Of a stretch of 64,000 nucleotides of DNA, positions 8,509 through 17,049 are shown piece after piece. The stretch's first letter is position 1. Each line of letters begins with the position of its first letter. Made by a program: the position numbers and the translations under genes. Source of the DNA: Falsiroseomonas sp050563535 (lineage in GTDB: Bacteria > Pseudomonadota > Alphaproteobacteria > Acetobacterales > Acetobacteraceae); assembly GCF_050563535.1 (NCBI RefSeq), contig NZ_JBNXUO010000026.1, positions 1-64,000 of the forward strand. Direction: 5' to 3'. A model generated the notes under the pieces. It was not told where the DNA came from. It ran no database searches and was given only the letters and a program-made list of their open reading frames with translations.

Positions 8509-9629
8509 GCGCCGGCCCTCCGGAAGCGCGCGGGGTCCACCATCGGCGCCACCGCCGAGAGGTCGCCGGGCACTTCGCCCGTCACCAGCGCGGCCAGCAG
8601 CCGCCCGGCCGCCGGCGCGGTCTGGATCCCGTAGCCGCCCTGGCCGACCATCCAGAAGAAGCCCCTTGCCTCCGGATCCTCGCCAATGGCCAGGCCGCGG
8701 TCGGGCGTGAAGCTCCGCAGCCCCGCCCAGCGGTGCTCCACCCGCCGCACGGGGATGTCGAGCGCGGCCTGCATCCGCTCCACCGCGATCGCCACGTCCA
8801 TCTCGTCCGGCTGCACGTCCTGCGGGTCCATGTCCGTCTCGTCGGCAGGGGAGACCATCAGCTTCCGCCGCGCCTCCGGCCGCACGTACCAGCCATGCGC
8901 GGCATCGCCCAGCAGCGGCCAGTCGGCGCAGTCATGCGCGCCGGGGTCGATCGTCAGCGCCGTGCGCCGCTTGGGTTGCAGCCCGATCGGCGCGACGCCC
9001 GCGATGCCCGCCACCTCGTCGCCCCAGGCGCCGGCCGCATCCACCAGGACGGGTGCGGCGAAGCTGGTGCCGGAACTCGTCTCCGCCTCCCAGGCGCCGC
9101 CATGCCGCGCGATGCGCCCGGCGCGGTGGCGCAGCGCCAGCACGCCGCCCGCCGCCTTCACCTGCCGCAGGAAGCCCGCATGGGTCGCCGCCACGTCGAT
9201 GTCGAAGCCGTCGCGCTCGATCACGGCCGCGGCGGCGTAGCCCGGGCGCAGCACCGGCACCATCGCCGCCACCTCGGCCACCGGGATCGCCTCGATGCCC
9301 TGGCCTTCCGCCACCATCCTCTCCAGCAGCGGCACCTGGTCGGGGGGGGCGAGCGTCACCAGCGGGCGCGGGCGCAGCAGCGGGGCCTCGGCGAAGCCGG
9401 CCGGCGGCGCCGCGTAGAAGGCCCGCGACGCGCCCGTCAGCAGCCGCGCATCGGGCGAGCCGTAGTTGAGGATCCAGAGCGCGGCGGACCGCCCGGTGCT
9501 GTGGTAGCCCGCGCTCTCCTCCGCCTCCAGCAGCGCGACCTTCAGGCCGCGCGCGGCGAGATGCGCGGCCGAGGTGGCGCCCGCCATGCCGGCGCCGATG
9601 ATGACCGCATCGAAGACCTGTGTGCCCAT
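8505..9629 (-). CDS. FAD-dependent amino-acid oxidase/dehydrogenase (DAO family)
   Basis: A 374-residue DAO-family flavoprotein. The dinucleotide-binding motif is at the N-terminus (FDAVIIGAGMAGATSAAHLA), and LEAEESAGYHSTGRSAA matches the FAD/substrate segment typical of D-amino-acid (D-arginine type) dehydrogenases. The C-terminus has GQGGYGIQTAPAAGRLLAAL, the usual FAD-contacting stretch. It would oxidise an amino acid to an imino acid or keto acid plus ammonia. ATG at 9629 was chosen because residues from MGTQVFDAV match the family N-terminus; starts at 9638 and 9665 are in frame. It overlaps the downstream dehydratase by four bases. Confidence 0.85.
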   Translation of the reverse strand: MGTQVFDAVIIGAGMAGATSAAHLAARGLKVALLEAEESAGYHSTGRSAALWILNYGSPDARLLTGASRAFYAAPPAGFAEAPLLRPRPLVTLAPPDQVPLLERMVAEGQGIEAIPVAEVAAMVPVLRPGYAAAAVIERDGFDIDVAATHAGFLRQVKAAGGVLALRHRAGRIARHGGAWEAETSSGTSFAAPVLVDAAGAWGDEVAGIAGVAPIGLQPKRRTALTIDPGAHDCADWPLLGDAAHGWYVRPEARRKLMVSPADETDMDPQDVQPDEMDVAIAVERMQAALDIPVRRVEHRWAGLRSFTPDRGLAIGEDPEARGFFWMVGQGGYGIQTAPAAGRLLAALVTGEVPGDLSAVAPMVDPARFRRAGA

Positions 9630-9713
9630 GCCCCGCATGGTTCGGCCGGGCGGGCCGGCGGTCAATCCCGGGTCGCGAAACGCGTCCCCAGCCTGCGGGG
9701 CGCGCCGCGCGCC

Positions 9714-9752
9714 CGCTCGCGGCCGTCTCCTTGCCGGAGGCGGCCGCGAGCG
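9714..9752. terminator. Perfect 12-bp stem hairpin downstream of the DUF2382 gene
   Basis: CGCTCGCGGCCG at 9714-9725 is followed by its exact reverse complement at 9741-9752, with a 15-base interior that can pair further (CTCC with GGAG). It begins just beyond the stop of the minus-strand DUF2382 gene and before the next minus-strand gene. There is no U tract, so it may be a barrier or stabiliser rather than a classical intrinsic terminator. Confidence 0.5.
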
Positions 9753-9758
9753 TCCGCG

Positions 9759-11231
9759 TCAGGCCGCGCCGCGGCCGGGGCGGCGCGTCGGGTCGTTCGC
9801 CACGCTGTCCTCGTCCACCTCGACCTCGGTGCGGCGGACGGTGTCGCGGATGGTCTCGGTGCGCTCGGTGACGTCCTTGTTCACCACCACCTCGCCGGTG
9901 ACGCGGACATCCTTCTGCACCACCGCCTCCTCGACGCTCTCCTCCGCCTCGATCACCCGCTCGCGGAACAGGTCGGCGTCGCTGCCCGTCGCGGCGCGGT
10001 CCACGGCGTGGCGCTCGACATGCACGCGCTCCTCGCGCAGCGTCACCTGCTCCTCGACCGGCGTCTCGACGACGTAGGAGCGCACGCGCACGCGGCCCGC
10101 ATGGGCTTCGCGCTTGCCGACGCGCAGGCGCTCCTCGGCGATCGGGATGCTCTCCTCGCGCCCGGTCATGCCGGTGGCGCCGGTCCGGCCGGCGGCGCCG
10201 GTCGCGTCGTGCATGGAGGTCACCGCCGTGCCATCGGTGCGCGCGATGCCGGCGGCATCGGTGGCGCGCATTTCGTTCTCCGGATGGGCGCCGCTGATGT
10301 TGGTGCCGGCCACCTGGTCCACGGCGCGGCTGGCCATGGTGCCGGGCGGGTTGCTGCCGCCCTGCCCCGGCATCGCGGCCAGGCCCGTGCGGCTGCCGTC
10401 CGAGGAGGCGCCGAGCGCGGCGCCCATGCCCATGCCGGCGGCGCCGGTCCAGCCTTCCTGCCGCCAGCTCGCCTCGCGCGCGTCGAGGTCGACGGCGCCG
10501 GCCGCCTCCAGCGCGTCCATCGCGCGGTCGAGCCGGGCCTCGTCCACCTGCGCCGTGACCAGGCGGGCGCCGCGGCGCAGCCCCTCGCCGTAGGCGGCGC
10601 GGTCGTCATCCGGCACGAAGAGGTCGGCAATGGCGGCGAGGATGCCGCGGTCCTCGGGCGCGGTGGCGACGGTGCCGCCATGGCCGCTGCCCGACTGGGC
10701 GGCGTGGACGCGGACATCGGTGATGCCGAGGCCGCGCAGCGCCTCCACGGCGCGGTCGGCCTCGGCCTGGCTGTCGAACATGGCGGTGACGGTGCGTTGC
10801 ATGCTGGGGGGATCTCCGTTGAACTCGGGTTCGTCGATGTCGTCGGCGACCGGCAGGCGGGTGACCTGCACGGACTGGCGGAGCACCGGCGCGGCGAGGG
10901 TGACGGGCTCGTCCTCCACACGCAGGCGGAAGCGGATCTCCTCCGTCACCACCAGGCGGCGGACGAGCACGAGCCGCTCCTCCAGCACGGGGACGACGAG
11001 CGTGTCGCCCTCCTGCCGGACCGGCGGCGGCGCATCCACCTCGCGCTCCACCGCCACGCGCTCGATCTCGGCGAGGCGGCGATGGCGCGTGGCGGTCACC
11101 TCGGCCGGCACCGATTCGGTGCCGACCGACACCCGCACGCGGCTGGTGACGCGGCGGCGGTGCGCGACGCGCACCACCTCCTCATGCAGCGGAAGGCGGC
11201 CGATCTCTATGGCCGCGACCGGTTCGGCCAT
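9759..11231 (-). CDS. DUF2382 (YsnF/AvaK-type) stress protein, apparently two proteins fused
   Basis: A 490-residue protein with DUF2382-like repeats at both ends: about 1-115 (IEIGRLPLHEEVVRVAHRRR, VVPVLEERLVLVRRL) and about 375-480 (IPIAEERLRVGKREA, EEQVTLREERVHVERHAV). Between them is a YsnF/GSP17M-like domain from about residue 144 (MQRTVTAMFDSQAEADRAVE) and a flexible Gly/Ala/Met-rich linker. It is cytoplasmic and probably stress related; biochemical function is unknown. GGAGG lies 7 bases before the ATG at 11231. An in-frame ATG at 10802, preceded by GGAGATCC, may be the original start of a second gene, so the locus looks like a head-to-tail fusion or an internal start. Confidence 0.75.
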   Translation of the reverse strand: MAEPVAAIEIGRLPLHEEVVRVAHRRRVTSRVRVSVGTESVPAEVTATRHRRLAEIERVAVEREVDAPPPVRQEGDTLVVPVLEERLVLVRRLVVTEEIRFRLRVEDEPVTLAAPVLRQSVQVTRLPVADDIDEPEFNGDPPSMQRTVTAMFDSQAEADRAVEALRGLGITDVRVHAAQSGSGHGGTVATAPEDRGILAAIADLFVPDDDRAAYGEGLRRGARLVTAQVDEARLDRAMDALEAAGAVDLDAREASWRQEGWTGAAGMGMGAALGASSDGSRTGLAAMPGQGGSNPPGTMASRAVDQVAGTNISGAHPENEMRATDAAGIARTDGTAVTSMHDATGAAGRTGATGMTGREESIPIAEERLRVGKREAHAGRVRVRSYVVETPVEEQVTLREERVHVERHAVDRAATGSDADLFRERVIEAEESVEEAVVQKDVRVTGEVVVNKDVTERTETIRDTVRRTEVEVDEDSVANDPTRRPGRGAA

Positions 11232-11437
11232 GCAGGTGCCTCCGACGATGCGGGGAGAACGGGTCGGCGGGCCGGGCGTTCCGACCGGGCGCGCAACGGC
11301 GTGAGCTTTCCCGAGCCGCAACCCCGCCCGCCCGCTGCGGGCTTGCGGCCGGCATCCCCGGATGCCTAACCTTCCAGGGATGCAACCGGCATGGCCGATG
11401 AACGGCTGGCCGAGGTTGCACGACGGAGGAACACGGG

Positions 11438-12796
11438 ATGGCAGACGGGATTTCCCGGCGTGGCGCGCTGCGCGCCGGCGCGGGCGTGCTGGCGGCGGGC
11501 ACCCTCGCGGCGCCGATGGTCCACGCCCAGGGCAGCGGCGGCAACCTGCGCTTCGCCTTCTGGGACCACTGGGTCCCCGGCAGCAACGACGCTCTGCGCC
11601 AGCTCGGCACCCGCTGGGCCGAGCGGAACCGGGTGAACCTCACGCTCGACTTCATCAACACCACCGGCAACCAGCTGCAGCTGACCGCCGCCGCGCAGGC
11701 GCAGTCGCGCAGCGGGCATGACGGCATCAGCCTCGGCCCCTGGGATGTCGGCGCCTATGCCGACCAGCTGGAGCCGGTGGATGACGTGATCGGCCGGCTG
11801 GTCCAGAAGTTCGGCCCGATCAACCCGGTGGCGGAGTTCCTGGGCAAGCGCGGCGGCGCCTGGCGCGGCGTGCCGGCGACCAGCGGCACCCAGAACAAGC
11901 CCGCGCTCTGCCGCGCCGACCTCCTCCAGCAGCATGCCGGCATCGATGTCCGCGCCATGTGGCCCGCCCGCGCCGAGAAGGGGCCCGGCGCCGACCAGTG
12001 GAACTGGGACACCTTCCTCCGCGCGGCCGAGGCCTGCCACCGCGCCGGCGTGCCCTTCGGCCTGCCGATGGGCCAGTTCACCGACGCGGTGGACTGGGTG
12101 GGCGGGCTGTTCGCCAGCTACGGCGCGCGCATCACCGACGAACGCGGCAACCCCACCATCCGCGGCAACCAGGAACTCCGCCAGGTGGTCGACTACGCCG
12201 TGCGGCTGTCGCGCTTCCTGCCGAACGACGTCTGGGCCTGGGACGACGCGTCGAACAACCGCGCGCTGATCTCCGGCCGGTCCGCGCTGATCTTCAACCC
12301 GCCTTCCGCCTGGGCGGTGGCCAAGCGCGACGCGCCGCAGGTGGCGGAGAACTGCTGGACTGTGCCGATGCCGGCCGGCCCGCAGGGCCGCTTCCTGGCC
12401 TACCTGCCCTGGACCACGGGGATCTGGGCCTTCGGCCGCAACAAGGCCGCGGCCAAGAGCTTCGTCGAATTCCTGGGCGAGCGGGAGAGCGCGGAGTTCA
12501 CCACCAACTTCTCGGGCGGCTACGACATCCCGCCGCATCTCAGCATGGCCGACTTCAAGGTGTGGGAGACGGAAGGGCCGCCCGTCGGCACCATCTACAA
12601 CTACCCGCTGAAGCCGCACCACGACGCGCGCTATTCCATCGCCTTCTCCCCGGCGCCGCCGGAACTGGCCAGCCAGATGTACATCCAGGCGCTGAACACG
12701 AAGCTGATCGCCCGCGTGTCGCAGGGGGGCGAGAGCATCGACGCCGCGCTCGGCTGGCTGGAGCGCGAGATCACCAACATGCGCCGCAGCCTCTAG
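11438..12796 (+). CDS. ABC transporter sugar-type solute-binding protein (family 1)
   Basis: A 452-residue periplasmic binding protein of the MalE/UgpB class that captures a sugar-like solute and delivers it to the permeases encoded downstream. The N-terminus has a Tat-like signal (SRRGALRAGAGVLAAG then APMVHAQ), suggesting export in a folded state. LRFAFWDHWVPG begins the mature fold, and tryptophan-rich patches (WNWDTF, VWAWDD) suit carbohydrate stacking. It is first in an operon with two permeases and an ATPase. A large palindrome after its stop could raise its expression over that of the permeases. The substrate is unknown. Confidence 0.9.
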   Translation: MADGISRRGALRAGAGVLAAGTLAAPMVHAQGSGGNLRFAFWDHWVPGSNDALRQLGTRWAERNRVNLTLDFINTTGNQLQLTAAAQAQSRSGHDGISLGPWDVGAYADQLEPVDDVIGRLVQKFGPINPVAEFLGKRGGAWRGVPATSGTQNKPALCRADLLQQHAGIDVRAMWPARAEKGPGADQWNWDTFLRAAEACHRAGVPFGLPMGQFTDAVDWVGGLFASYGARITDERGNPTIRGNQELRQVVDYAVRLSRFLPNDVWAWDDASNNRALISGRSALIFNPPSAWAVAKRDAPQVAENCWTVPMPAGPQGRFLAYLPWTTGIWAFGRNKAAAKSFVEFLGERESAEFTTNFSGGYDIPPHLSMADFKVWETEGPPVGTIYNYPLKPHHDARYSIAFSPAPPELASQMYIQALNTKLIARVSQGGESIDAALGWLEREITNMRRSL

Positions 12797-12819
12797 GCCG
12801 CAGCGTTCGGCACGGAAAA

Positions 12820-12843
12820 GGCCCCGGGCGCGCGCCCGGGGCC
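12820..12843. repeat. Perfect 24-bp palindrome between binding-protein and permease genes
   Basis: The 12 bases GGCCCCGGGCGC (12820-12831) are followed immediately by their exact reverse complement (12832-12843). The transcript would form a very stable GC hairpin 24 bases after the binding-protein stop and about 20 bases before the permease start. No T run follows, so it is unlikely to be a full terminator. By analogy with the malE-malF intercistronic palindromes, it probably protects the upstream mRNA from 3' decay. Confidence 0.7.
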
Positions 12844-12863
12844 GCGCAACCGGGAGGCGCGAG

Positions 12864-13799
12864 ATGGCCGACGGCGCGGCGCTGGGCATGGGACAGGCGG
12901 CGGGGGCGCGGCGGGGCGGGTCCCTGCAACGCTTCGCGCGACGGCGGTCGACCATCGCCTTCCTGATGACGCTGCCGCTGATCGCGGTGATCGGCGGGCT
13001 GGTGGCGTGGCCGGCGGCCTATGCCATCTACCTGTCCACGCTGAACCGGCGGATGACCGCCTTCATCGGCCTCGGCAACTTCGAGGTGCTGCTGGATTCC
13101 GAGACCTTCCGCGCGGTGATCTGGCAATCCGTGTTCTTCGCCGTCACCGCCGTGATCCTCAAGGCGCTGATCGGCTTCTGGCTGGCGCACATGCTGCACC
13201 ACATCCCCACCAAGGGTCAGCGCAAGTGGCGCGGCATGCTGCTGGTGCCCTGGGTGATCCCGCCGGCGCTGTCCACGCTGGGCTGGTGGTGGATGTTCGA
13301 GCCTTCGTACTCCTCGATCAACTGGATCCTGAACATCTTCGCGGTGCCCGCCGTCCCCTGGCTGGGCGAGCCGTGGTGGGCGCGCATCTCCGTCATCATC
13401 GTCAATGTCTGGTACGGCGCGCCCTTCTTCATGATCATGTACCTCGCCGCGCTGAAATCCGTGCCGGAACAGCTCTACGAGGCCGCGGCGATCGACGGCG
13501 CGACGGGCTGGCAGCGGCTGCGCTACGTGACGCTGCCGATGATGCGCAACATCATCTCCATCACCGTGCTGTTCAGCCTGATCGTGACCTTCGCGAACTA
13601 CGACATCGTGCGCGTGCTGACCAATGGCGGCCCGCGGGACCTGACGCATGTCTTCGCGTCCTACGCCTTCCAGGTGGGGGTGCTGGCCGGCAACATCCCG
13701 CGCGGCGCGGCGGTCAGCCTGTTCATGTTCCCGATCCTGGCGGTGATCGCGTTCTTCGTGCTGCGCGGCATCAACCGCCGCAACCGGGAGGAGGCGTGA
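12864..13799 (+). CDS. ABC sugar permease, MalF/UgpA type
   Basis: A 311-residue inner-membrane permease with about six transmembrane helices, the first at about 33-57 (IAFLMTLPLIAVIGGLVAW). The EAA cytoplasmic loop that contacts the ATPase is YEAAAIDGATGWQRLRYVTL near residue 210. GGGAGG lies 7 bases before the ATG. Its stop overlaps the next permease start by one base (TGATG). It forms a heterodimeric channel with that second permease and is powered by the ATPase encoded at 14702. Confidence 0.93.
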   Translation: MADGAALGMGQAAGARRGGSLQRFARRRSTIAFLMTLPLIAVIGGLVAWPAAYAIYLSTLNRRMTAFIGLGNFEVLLDSETFRAVIWQSVFFAVTAVILKALIGFWLAHMLHHIPTKGQRKWRGMLLVPWVIPPALSTLGWWWMFEPSYSSINWILNIFAVPAVPWLGEPWWARISVIIVNVWYGAPFFMIMYLAALKSVPEQLYEAAAIDGATGWQRLRYVTLPMMRNIISITVLFSLIVTFANYDIVRVLTNGGPRDLTHVFASYAFQVGVLAGNIPRGAAVSLFMFPILAVIAFFVLRGINRRNREEA

Positions 13800-14698
13800 T
13801 GAGCACCGCCACGACCGCCGCCGCCACGCCCGCGGCGATGTACGGCAAGGCCGGCAGCCTGCGGCGGGAACGCCGCTGGGCGCTGGTCACGGCCTATGTC
13901 TCTCTCGTCATCGCCGCGATCGTCATGCTGGCGCCGCCGGTCTACATGCTGCTGACCAGCCTGAAGACCAGCGCGGAGGTCGCGAACCTGGCCGGGAATC
14001 CCTGGCTGGTCCGCGACCCCACGCTCGAGAACTACCGCGCGCTGCTGACCAACCCGATGTTCATGGGGTTCTTCTGGAACAGCATCAAGGTGACGGTGCT
14101 GGTGGTGGCGATCAGCATGGTGATCTCCGTCCTCGCGGCCTTCGCGCTCGGGCGGATGCGGTTCTGGGGCAGCCAGTTCCTGGCCACCGGCGTCTTCCTC
14201 ACCTACCTGGTGCCGGACACGCTGCTGTTCATCCCGCTCTACCAGATCGTCGGCAGCCTCGGCCTGCTGAACTCCACCTGGGGGCTGGTGCTGATCTACC
14301 CGACGCTGACGGTGCCCTTCTGCACCTGGATCATGATCGGCTACTTCGCCTCCATCCCGAAGGAACTGGACGAGGCCGCGCTGATCGACGGCGCGAACTG
14401 GATGCAGATGCTGTTCCGGATCTTCATCCCCGTCGCGCTGCCCGGCATCATCGCCGCCACCATCTTCGCCTTCACGGTGAGCTGGGCGGCCTTCGTCTAC
14501 CCCACCGCCTTCATCACCACCCCGTCGGAGATGCCGATCACCATCGGCGTGGTCAGCCAGCTGATCCGCGGCGACACCTTCGCCTGGGGCCAGCTTATGG
14601 CCGGTGCGCTGCTCGCGGCGCTGCCGCCGGTGGTCGTCTACGCGTTCCTGATGGACTACTACATCGCCGGCCTGACCGCCGGCGCGACGAAGGGCTGA
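13799..14698 (+). CDS. ABC sugar permease, MalG/UgpE type
   Basis: A 299-residue permease, the partner of the preceding gene. The first helix is at about 33-55 (ALVTAYVSLVIAAIVMLAPP), followed by five more. The EAA loop reads DEAALIDGANWMQMLFRIFI around residue 197. The periplasmic segment after helix 1 (TSLKTSAEVANL) is typical of the MalG branch. The start overlaps the previous stop by one base, and the ATPase gene begins 3 bases after its stop, so the three are translationally linked. Confidence 0.93.
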   Translation: MSTATTAAATPAAMYGKAGSLRRERRWALVTAYVSLVIAAIVMLAPPVYMLLTSLKTSAEVANLAGNPWLVRDPTLENYRALLTNPMFMGFFWNSIKVTVLVVAISMVISVLAAFALGRMRFWGSQFLATGVFLTYLVPDTLLFIPLYQIVGSLGLLNSTWGLVLIYPTLTVPFCTWIMIGYFASIPKELDEAALIDGANWMQMLFRIFIPVALPGIIAATIFAFTVSWAAFVYPTAFITTPSEMPITIGVVSQLIRGDTFAWGQLMAGALLAALPPVVVYAFLMDYYIAGLTAGATKG

Positions 14699-14701
14699 AC
14701 C

Positions 14702-15802
14702 ATGGCGCAGGTTTCCATCCGCAAGGTCGTCAAGGCGTATGAGGGCGGCGTGCAGGCGGTGAAGGGCATCGACCTCGACATCGCCGACCATGAATTCGTC
14801 GTCCTCGTCGGCCCGTCGGGCTGCGGCAAGTCCACCACGCTGCGGATGATCGCGGGGCTCGAGGAGATCACCTCGGGCGAGATCGCGATCGGCGGCACGG
14901 TGGTGAACGACATCCCCCCCCGCGACCGCGACATCGCCATGGTGTTCCAGAACTACGCGCTCTACCCGCACATGTCGGTCTACGAGAACATGGCCTTCGG
15001 GCTGACGCTGCGGAAGTTCCCGAAGGAGGAGATCGCGCGCCGCGTCAACAACGCCGCCCGCATCCTCGACATCGCGCCCCTGCTGGAGCGCAAGCCGAAG
15101 GCGCTGTCGGGCGGCCAGCGCCAGCGGGTGGCCATGGGCCGCGCCATCGTGCGCGACCCCAAGGTCTTCCTGTTCGACGAACCGTTGTCGAACCTCGACG
15201 CCAAGCTGCGCGTGCAGATGCGGACCGAGATCAAGAAGGTCCACCAGACGGTCCGCACCACCACCGTCTACGTCACCCACGACCAGGTGGAGGCGATGAC
15301 GCTCGCCGACCGCGTGGTGGTGATGAACCACGGCGTGATCGAGCAGGTCGGCCCCCCGCAGGAGCTGTACCACCGCCCCGCGACCCGCTTCGTGGCCGGC
15401 TTCATCGGCAGCCCCGCGATGAACTTCATCCCCGCCCGGGTGGAGAACGGGTCCGGCGCGCTCCGCCTCAGCCTGCCGAACGGCATCGTCCTGCCGGTGC
15501 CCGCCGAACGCAGCGCGCGCTACCAGCCGATGGCCGGGAAGGAGGTGCTGTTCGGCATCCGCCCCGAGCACCTGACCGAACCCAAGAACCTCGACCGTCC
15601 GAACATCGCCCTGTTCCAGCTGACGCCCGAGGTGATCGAGCCGATGGGGATGGAGACGCTGCTGCATCTCTGGATGCAGGGACACGAGGTGTGCAGCCGC
15701 ATCGACCCCACAACCCCGGCCGAGCCCGGCCGCCCCATGCAGGTCGCGGCCGACCTCAACCACATGCACCTGATCGACCCCGACAGCGGACGCGTGCTGT
15801 AG
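14702..15802 (+). CDS. ABC transporter ATPase, MalK/UgpC family
   Basis: A 366-residue cytoplasmic ATPase that energises the adjacent sugar-type permeases. It has Walker A GPSGCGKST (about 38-46), the Q-loop FQNYALYPHM, the signature LSGGQRQRVAMGRA, Walker B VFLFDEPLSNLDA and the switch histidine in VYVTHDQVEAMT. After residue 240 comes the C-terminal TOBE/regulatory region characteristic of MalK and UgpC. Some MalK-type ATPases serve several importers, so sharing with other systems is possible. Confidence 0.95.
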   Translation: MAQVSIRKVVKAYEGGVQAVKGIDLDIADHEFVVLVGPSGCGKSTTLRMIAGLEEITSGEIAIGGTVVNDIPPRDRDIAMVFQNYALYPHMSVYENMAFGLTLRKFPKEEIARRVNNAARILDIAPLLERKPKALSGGQRQRVAMGRAIVRDPKVFLFDEPLSNLDAKLRVQMRTEIKKVHQTVRTTTVYVTHDQVEAMTLADRVVVMNHGVIEQVGPPQELYHRPATRFVAGFIGSPAMNFIPARVENGSGALRLSLPNGIVLPVPAERSARYQPMAGKEVLFGIRPEHLTEPKNLDRPNIALFQLTPEVIEPMGMETLLHLWMQGHEVCSRIDPTTPAEPGRPMQVAADLNHMHLIDPDSGRVL

Positions 15803-15863
15803 GGGTCTGGACGCCCCGCCGGCCCGGGGGCAGGTTCCTGCGCGAGAGAGGAACACCGCGCCC

Positions 15864-16952
15864 ATGGCCGAGCCGAGCTACATCCGCATCCCCGCCGCGA
15901 CGCTGGAAGCCTTCATCGCCGCCATCTTCGAAGGAGCGGGGTGCGATGCCGCCGAATCGCGGCGCATCTCCACCCATCTGCTCGGCGCCAACCTCGCCGG
16001 CCATGACAGCCACGGCGTGGTCCGCGTGCCGCGCTACGTCGAATGGCACCAGGCCGGCTTCGTGCTGAAGGGCCAGACGGCGGAGGTGGTGACGGATGGT
16101 GGCTGCTTCGCGCTGCTCGACGGCAGGTTCGGCTTCGGCCAGACGGTCGCGCCGCAGGCCGTCGAACTCGGCATCGCCCGCGCCCTGCAGCACGGCATCG
16201 CGGTGGTCGGGCTGCGCAATGCCGGCCATATCGGCCGCGTCGGCGACTATGCCGAGGCAGCGATCCGCGCGGGCCTGATCTCGGTGCATTTCGTCAACGT
16301 GGCCGGCAGCGTGCTGGTCGCGCCCTTCGGCGGCACGGAACGCCGCTTCTCCACCGCGCCCTTCAGCGTCGGCGTCCCCCTGCCCGGACGCCCGCTGGTG
16401 CTGGATTTCGCGACAAGCCTGGTGGCGGAAGGCAAGGTGCTGGTAGCGTCGAACGGCGGCAAGGCGCTGCCCGCCGATGCGCTGATCGAACCCGATGGCC
16501 GCCTGTCGGGCGACCCGCACACGCTCTACGGCGAATACGGCCAGACCGGCCCGCGCAACCCCGCCAACGGCGCCGGCGCCATCCGCGCCTTCGGCGAGCA
16601 CAAGGGCAGCGGCCTCGCCTTCATGTGCGAGATGCTGGCCGGCGCGCTGACCGGCGGCGGCACCAGCGGGCCGGTGGAGGCGCGCGGGCGCATCGCCAAC
16701 GGCATGCTGAGCTTCTACGTCTCCCCCCGCCACTTCGGCACCGAGGCGGAGTTCCACGCGACCGGCCGCGCCTATGTGGACTGGGTGCTGGCGAGCAACC
16801 CGGCCAGCCCCGGCGAGCCCGTCCTCGCCCCCGGCGACAGGGAAGCCGCGACGCGGGCGGAGCGGCTTGCCAATGGCGTGCCGCTGACGCCCGACACCTG
16901 GGCCAGCATCCTCGCCGTGGCGCGGCAGCTCGGCGTGCCGGCGCCGGGCTGA
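15864..16952 (+). CDS. Ldh2-family malate/lactate/ureidoglycolate-type dehydrogenase
   Basis: A 362-residue NAD(P)-dependent oxidoreductase of the Ldh2/MDH2 family, which oxidises 2-hydroxy acids and relatives and is unrelated to Rossmann-fold lactate dehydrogenases. The hallmark GANLAGHDSHGVVRVPRY is at about 43-60, including the conserved SHG. NAGHIGRVGDYAEAA and GEHKGSGLAFMCEML are the cofactor-binding and C-terminal family motifs. It lies 61 bases after the ABC importer genes in the same direction and 97 bases before a Bug receptor, so it may act on the imported compound or a breakdown product. The substrate is unknown. Confidence 0.9.
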   Translation: MAEPSYIRIPAATLEAFIAAIFEGAGCDAAESRRISTHLLGANLAGHDSHGVVRVPRYVEWHQAGFVLKGQTAEVVTDGGCFALLDGRFGFGQTVAPQAVELGIARALQHGIAVVGLRNAGHIGRVGDYAEAAIRAGLISVHFVNVAGSVLVAPFGGTERRFSTAPFSVGVPLPGRPLVLDFATSLVAEGKVLVASNGGKALPADALIEPDGRLSGDPHTLYGEYGQTGPRNPANGAGAIRAFGEHKGSGLAFMCEMLAGALTGGGTSGPVEARGRIANGMLSFYVSPRHFGTEAEFHATGRAYVDWVLASNPASPGEPVLAPGDREAATRAERLANGVPLTPDTWASILAVARQLGVPAPG

Positions 16953-17049
16953 GAGCCCGTCCCTTCCCCGGGGGCGGGGCGCCGGCCCTTGCCCAGCCGC
17001 GCCGGCCTTGCGACCCTCCGCGCAACAACGATACGGGAGGTCCTCGTCC

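Noticed and set aside
12820..12843. Palindrome as an intrinsic terminator
   Set aside because: No T tract follows, and the permease and ATPase genes downstream need the same transcript.
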